Of a stretch of DNA of 6,949 nt, positions 6,782 to 6,949 are shown one piece after another. Position 1 is the first letter of the stretch; the number at the start of each line of letters is the position of its first letter. The position numbers and the translations under genes were made by a program. The notes under the pieces are model-generated. The model searched no databases. It worked only from the letters and a program-made list of their open reading frames with translations, and was not told the origin of the DNA. Where the stretch lies: the NCBI GenBank assembly GCA_016191795.1, contig JACPVK010000120.1:1-6949 (forward strand), in the 5' to 3' direction. The stretch comes from Gammaproteobacteria bacterium. GTDB lineage: Bacteria; Pseudomonadota; Gammaproteobacteria; SZUA-229.

Positions 6782-6949
6782 TTAATGCACAGCTTCTATG
6801 GAATATTTTTGGACAATGGGTAAAGTCATTTCATTGGTTAGCGTTATGACTACATTCTTTGCTCTAACACCAAACTCCGGGTAGTACCAGCCTTCTTCAT
6901 ATCCAACCTGGTAATTCTTTTCAAAGGTAATTCGGGCAATCTCCACACC
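6782..6949 (-). CDS. C-terminal end of an upstream gene, possibly heparinase II/III-family polysaccharide lyase (partial)
   Basis: From base 6949 one minus-strand frame is open for 55 codons and ends with TAA at 6784-6782, so its 5' part lies outside the window. It contains YEEGWYYPEFGVRAKNVVI (residues 17-35 of the fragment). The pattern of an acidic residue, GWY, P, FG and a hydrophobic strand recalls the last beta-strands of heparinase II/III-type lyases, which are common in exosortase-linked polysaccharide loci. The fragment is mostly alternating beta-strand-like and has no membrane segment. Only 3 nt separate its stop from the glycosyltransferase start, placing it in the same operon. That this is the end of a real gene is well supported by its tight spacing and protein-like content; the family name is tentative. 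Confidence 0.6.
   Translation of the reverse strand, partial: GVEIARITFEKNYQVGYEEGWYYPEFGVRAKNVVITLTNEMTLPIVQKYSIEAVH

Overview
The window carries part of an extracellular-polysaccharide / exosortase locus from a Gram-negative bacterium. All five genes are on the minus strand, so they are transcribed from right to left. The exosortase is of the type fused to an EpsI domain, and its active-site surroundings resemble XrtD (the VPLPA-CTERM-specific exosortase) more than the classical XrtA. As I recall, that subtype occurs in gammaproteobacterial methylotrophs/methanotrophs and in some alphaproteobacteria. The moderate A+T content and codon use fit a gammaproteobacterium better, but the assignment is an inference and no taxonomic marker gene is present.

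Layout in transcription order: (1) 6949-6782, the last 55 codons of a gene entering from the right edge, tentatively a heparinase II/III-type polysaccharide lyase; (2) 6778-5558, a GT4 glycosyltransferase of the WbuB-like group; (3) 5554-3962, an exosortase-EpsI fusion; (4) 3951-2332, a WecA/MraY-type polyprenyl-phosphate sugar-1-phosphate transferase with a long extra membrane domain. Gaps between these four are only 3, 3 and 10 nt, and none has a convincing Shine-Dalgarno, so they look like one translationally coupled operon. A perfect GC-rich hairpin starts on the stop codon of gene 4. (5) After a 183-nt intergenic region with its own ribosome binding site and a possible promoter comes 2148-1, a large TPR-repeat lipoprotein gene that runs off the left edge. 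It is the longest reading frame in the window and is open from its ATG to base 1.

How they fit together (inference from families and context): the sugar-1-phosphate transferase would start a glycan on undecaprenyl phosphate at the inner membrane, and the GT4 enzyme would extend it on the cytoplasmic face. The lyase-like protein could trim or degrade the polymer outside the cytoplasm. The TPR lipoprotein, probably on the outer membrane, could act as a PrsT-like periplasmic scaffold. The exosortase would process C-terminal sorting signals of exported proteins whose genes lie elsewhere. No substrate protein with a VPLPA or PEP C-terminal signal is visible here. No tRNA, rRNA, CRISPR array, insertion sequence or phage feature was found, and no stretch over 300 bases lacks a gene.
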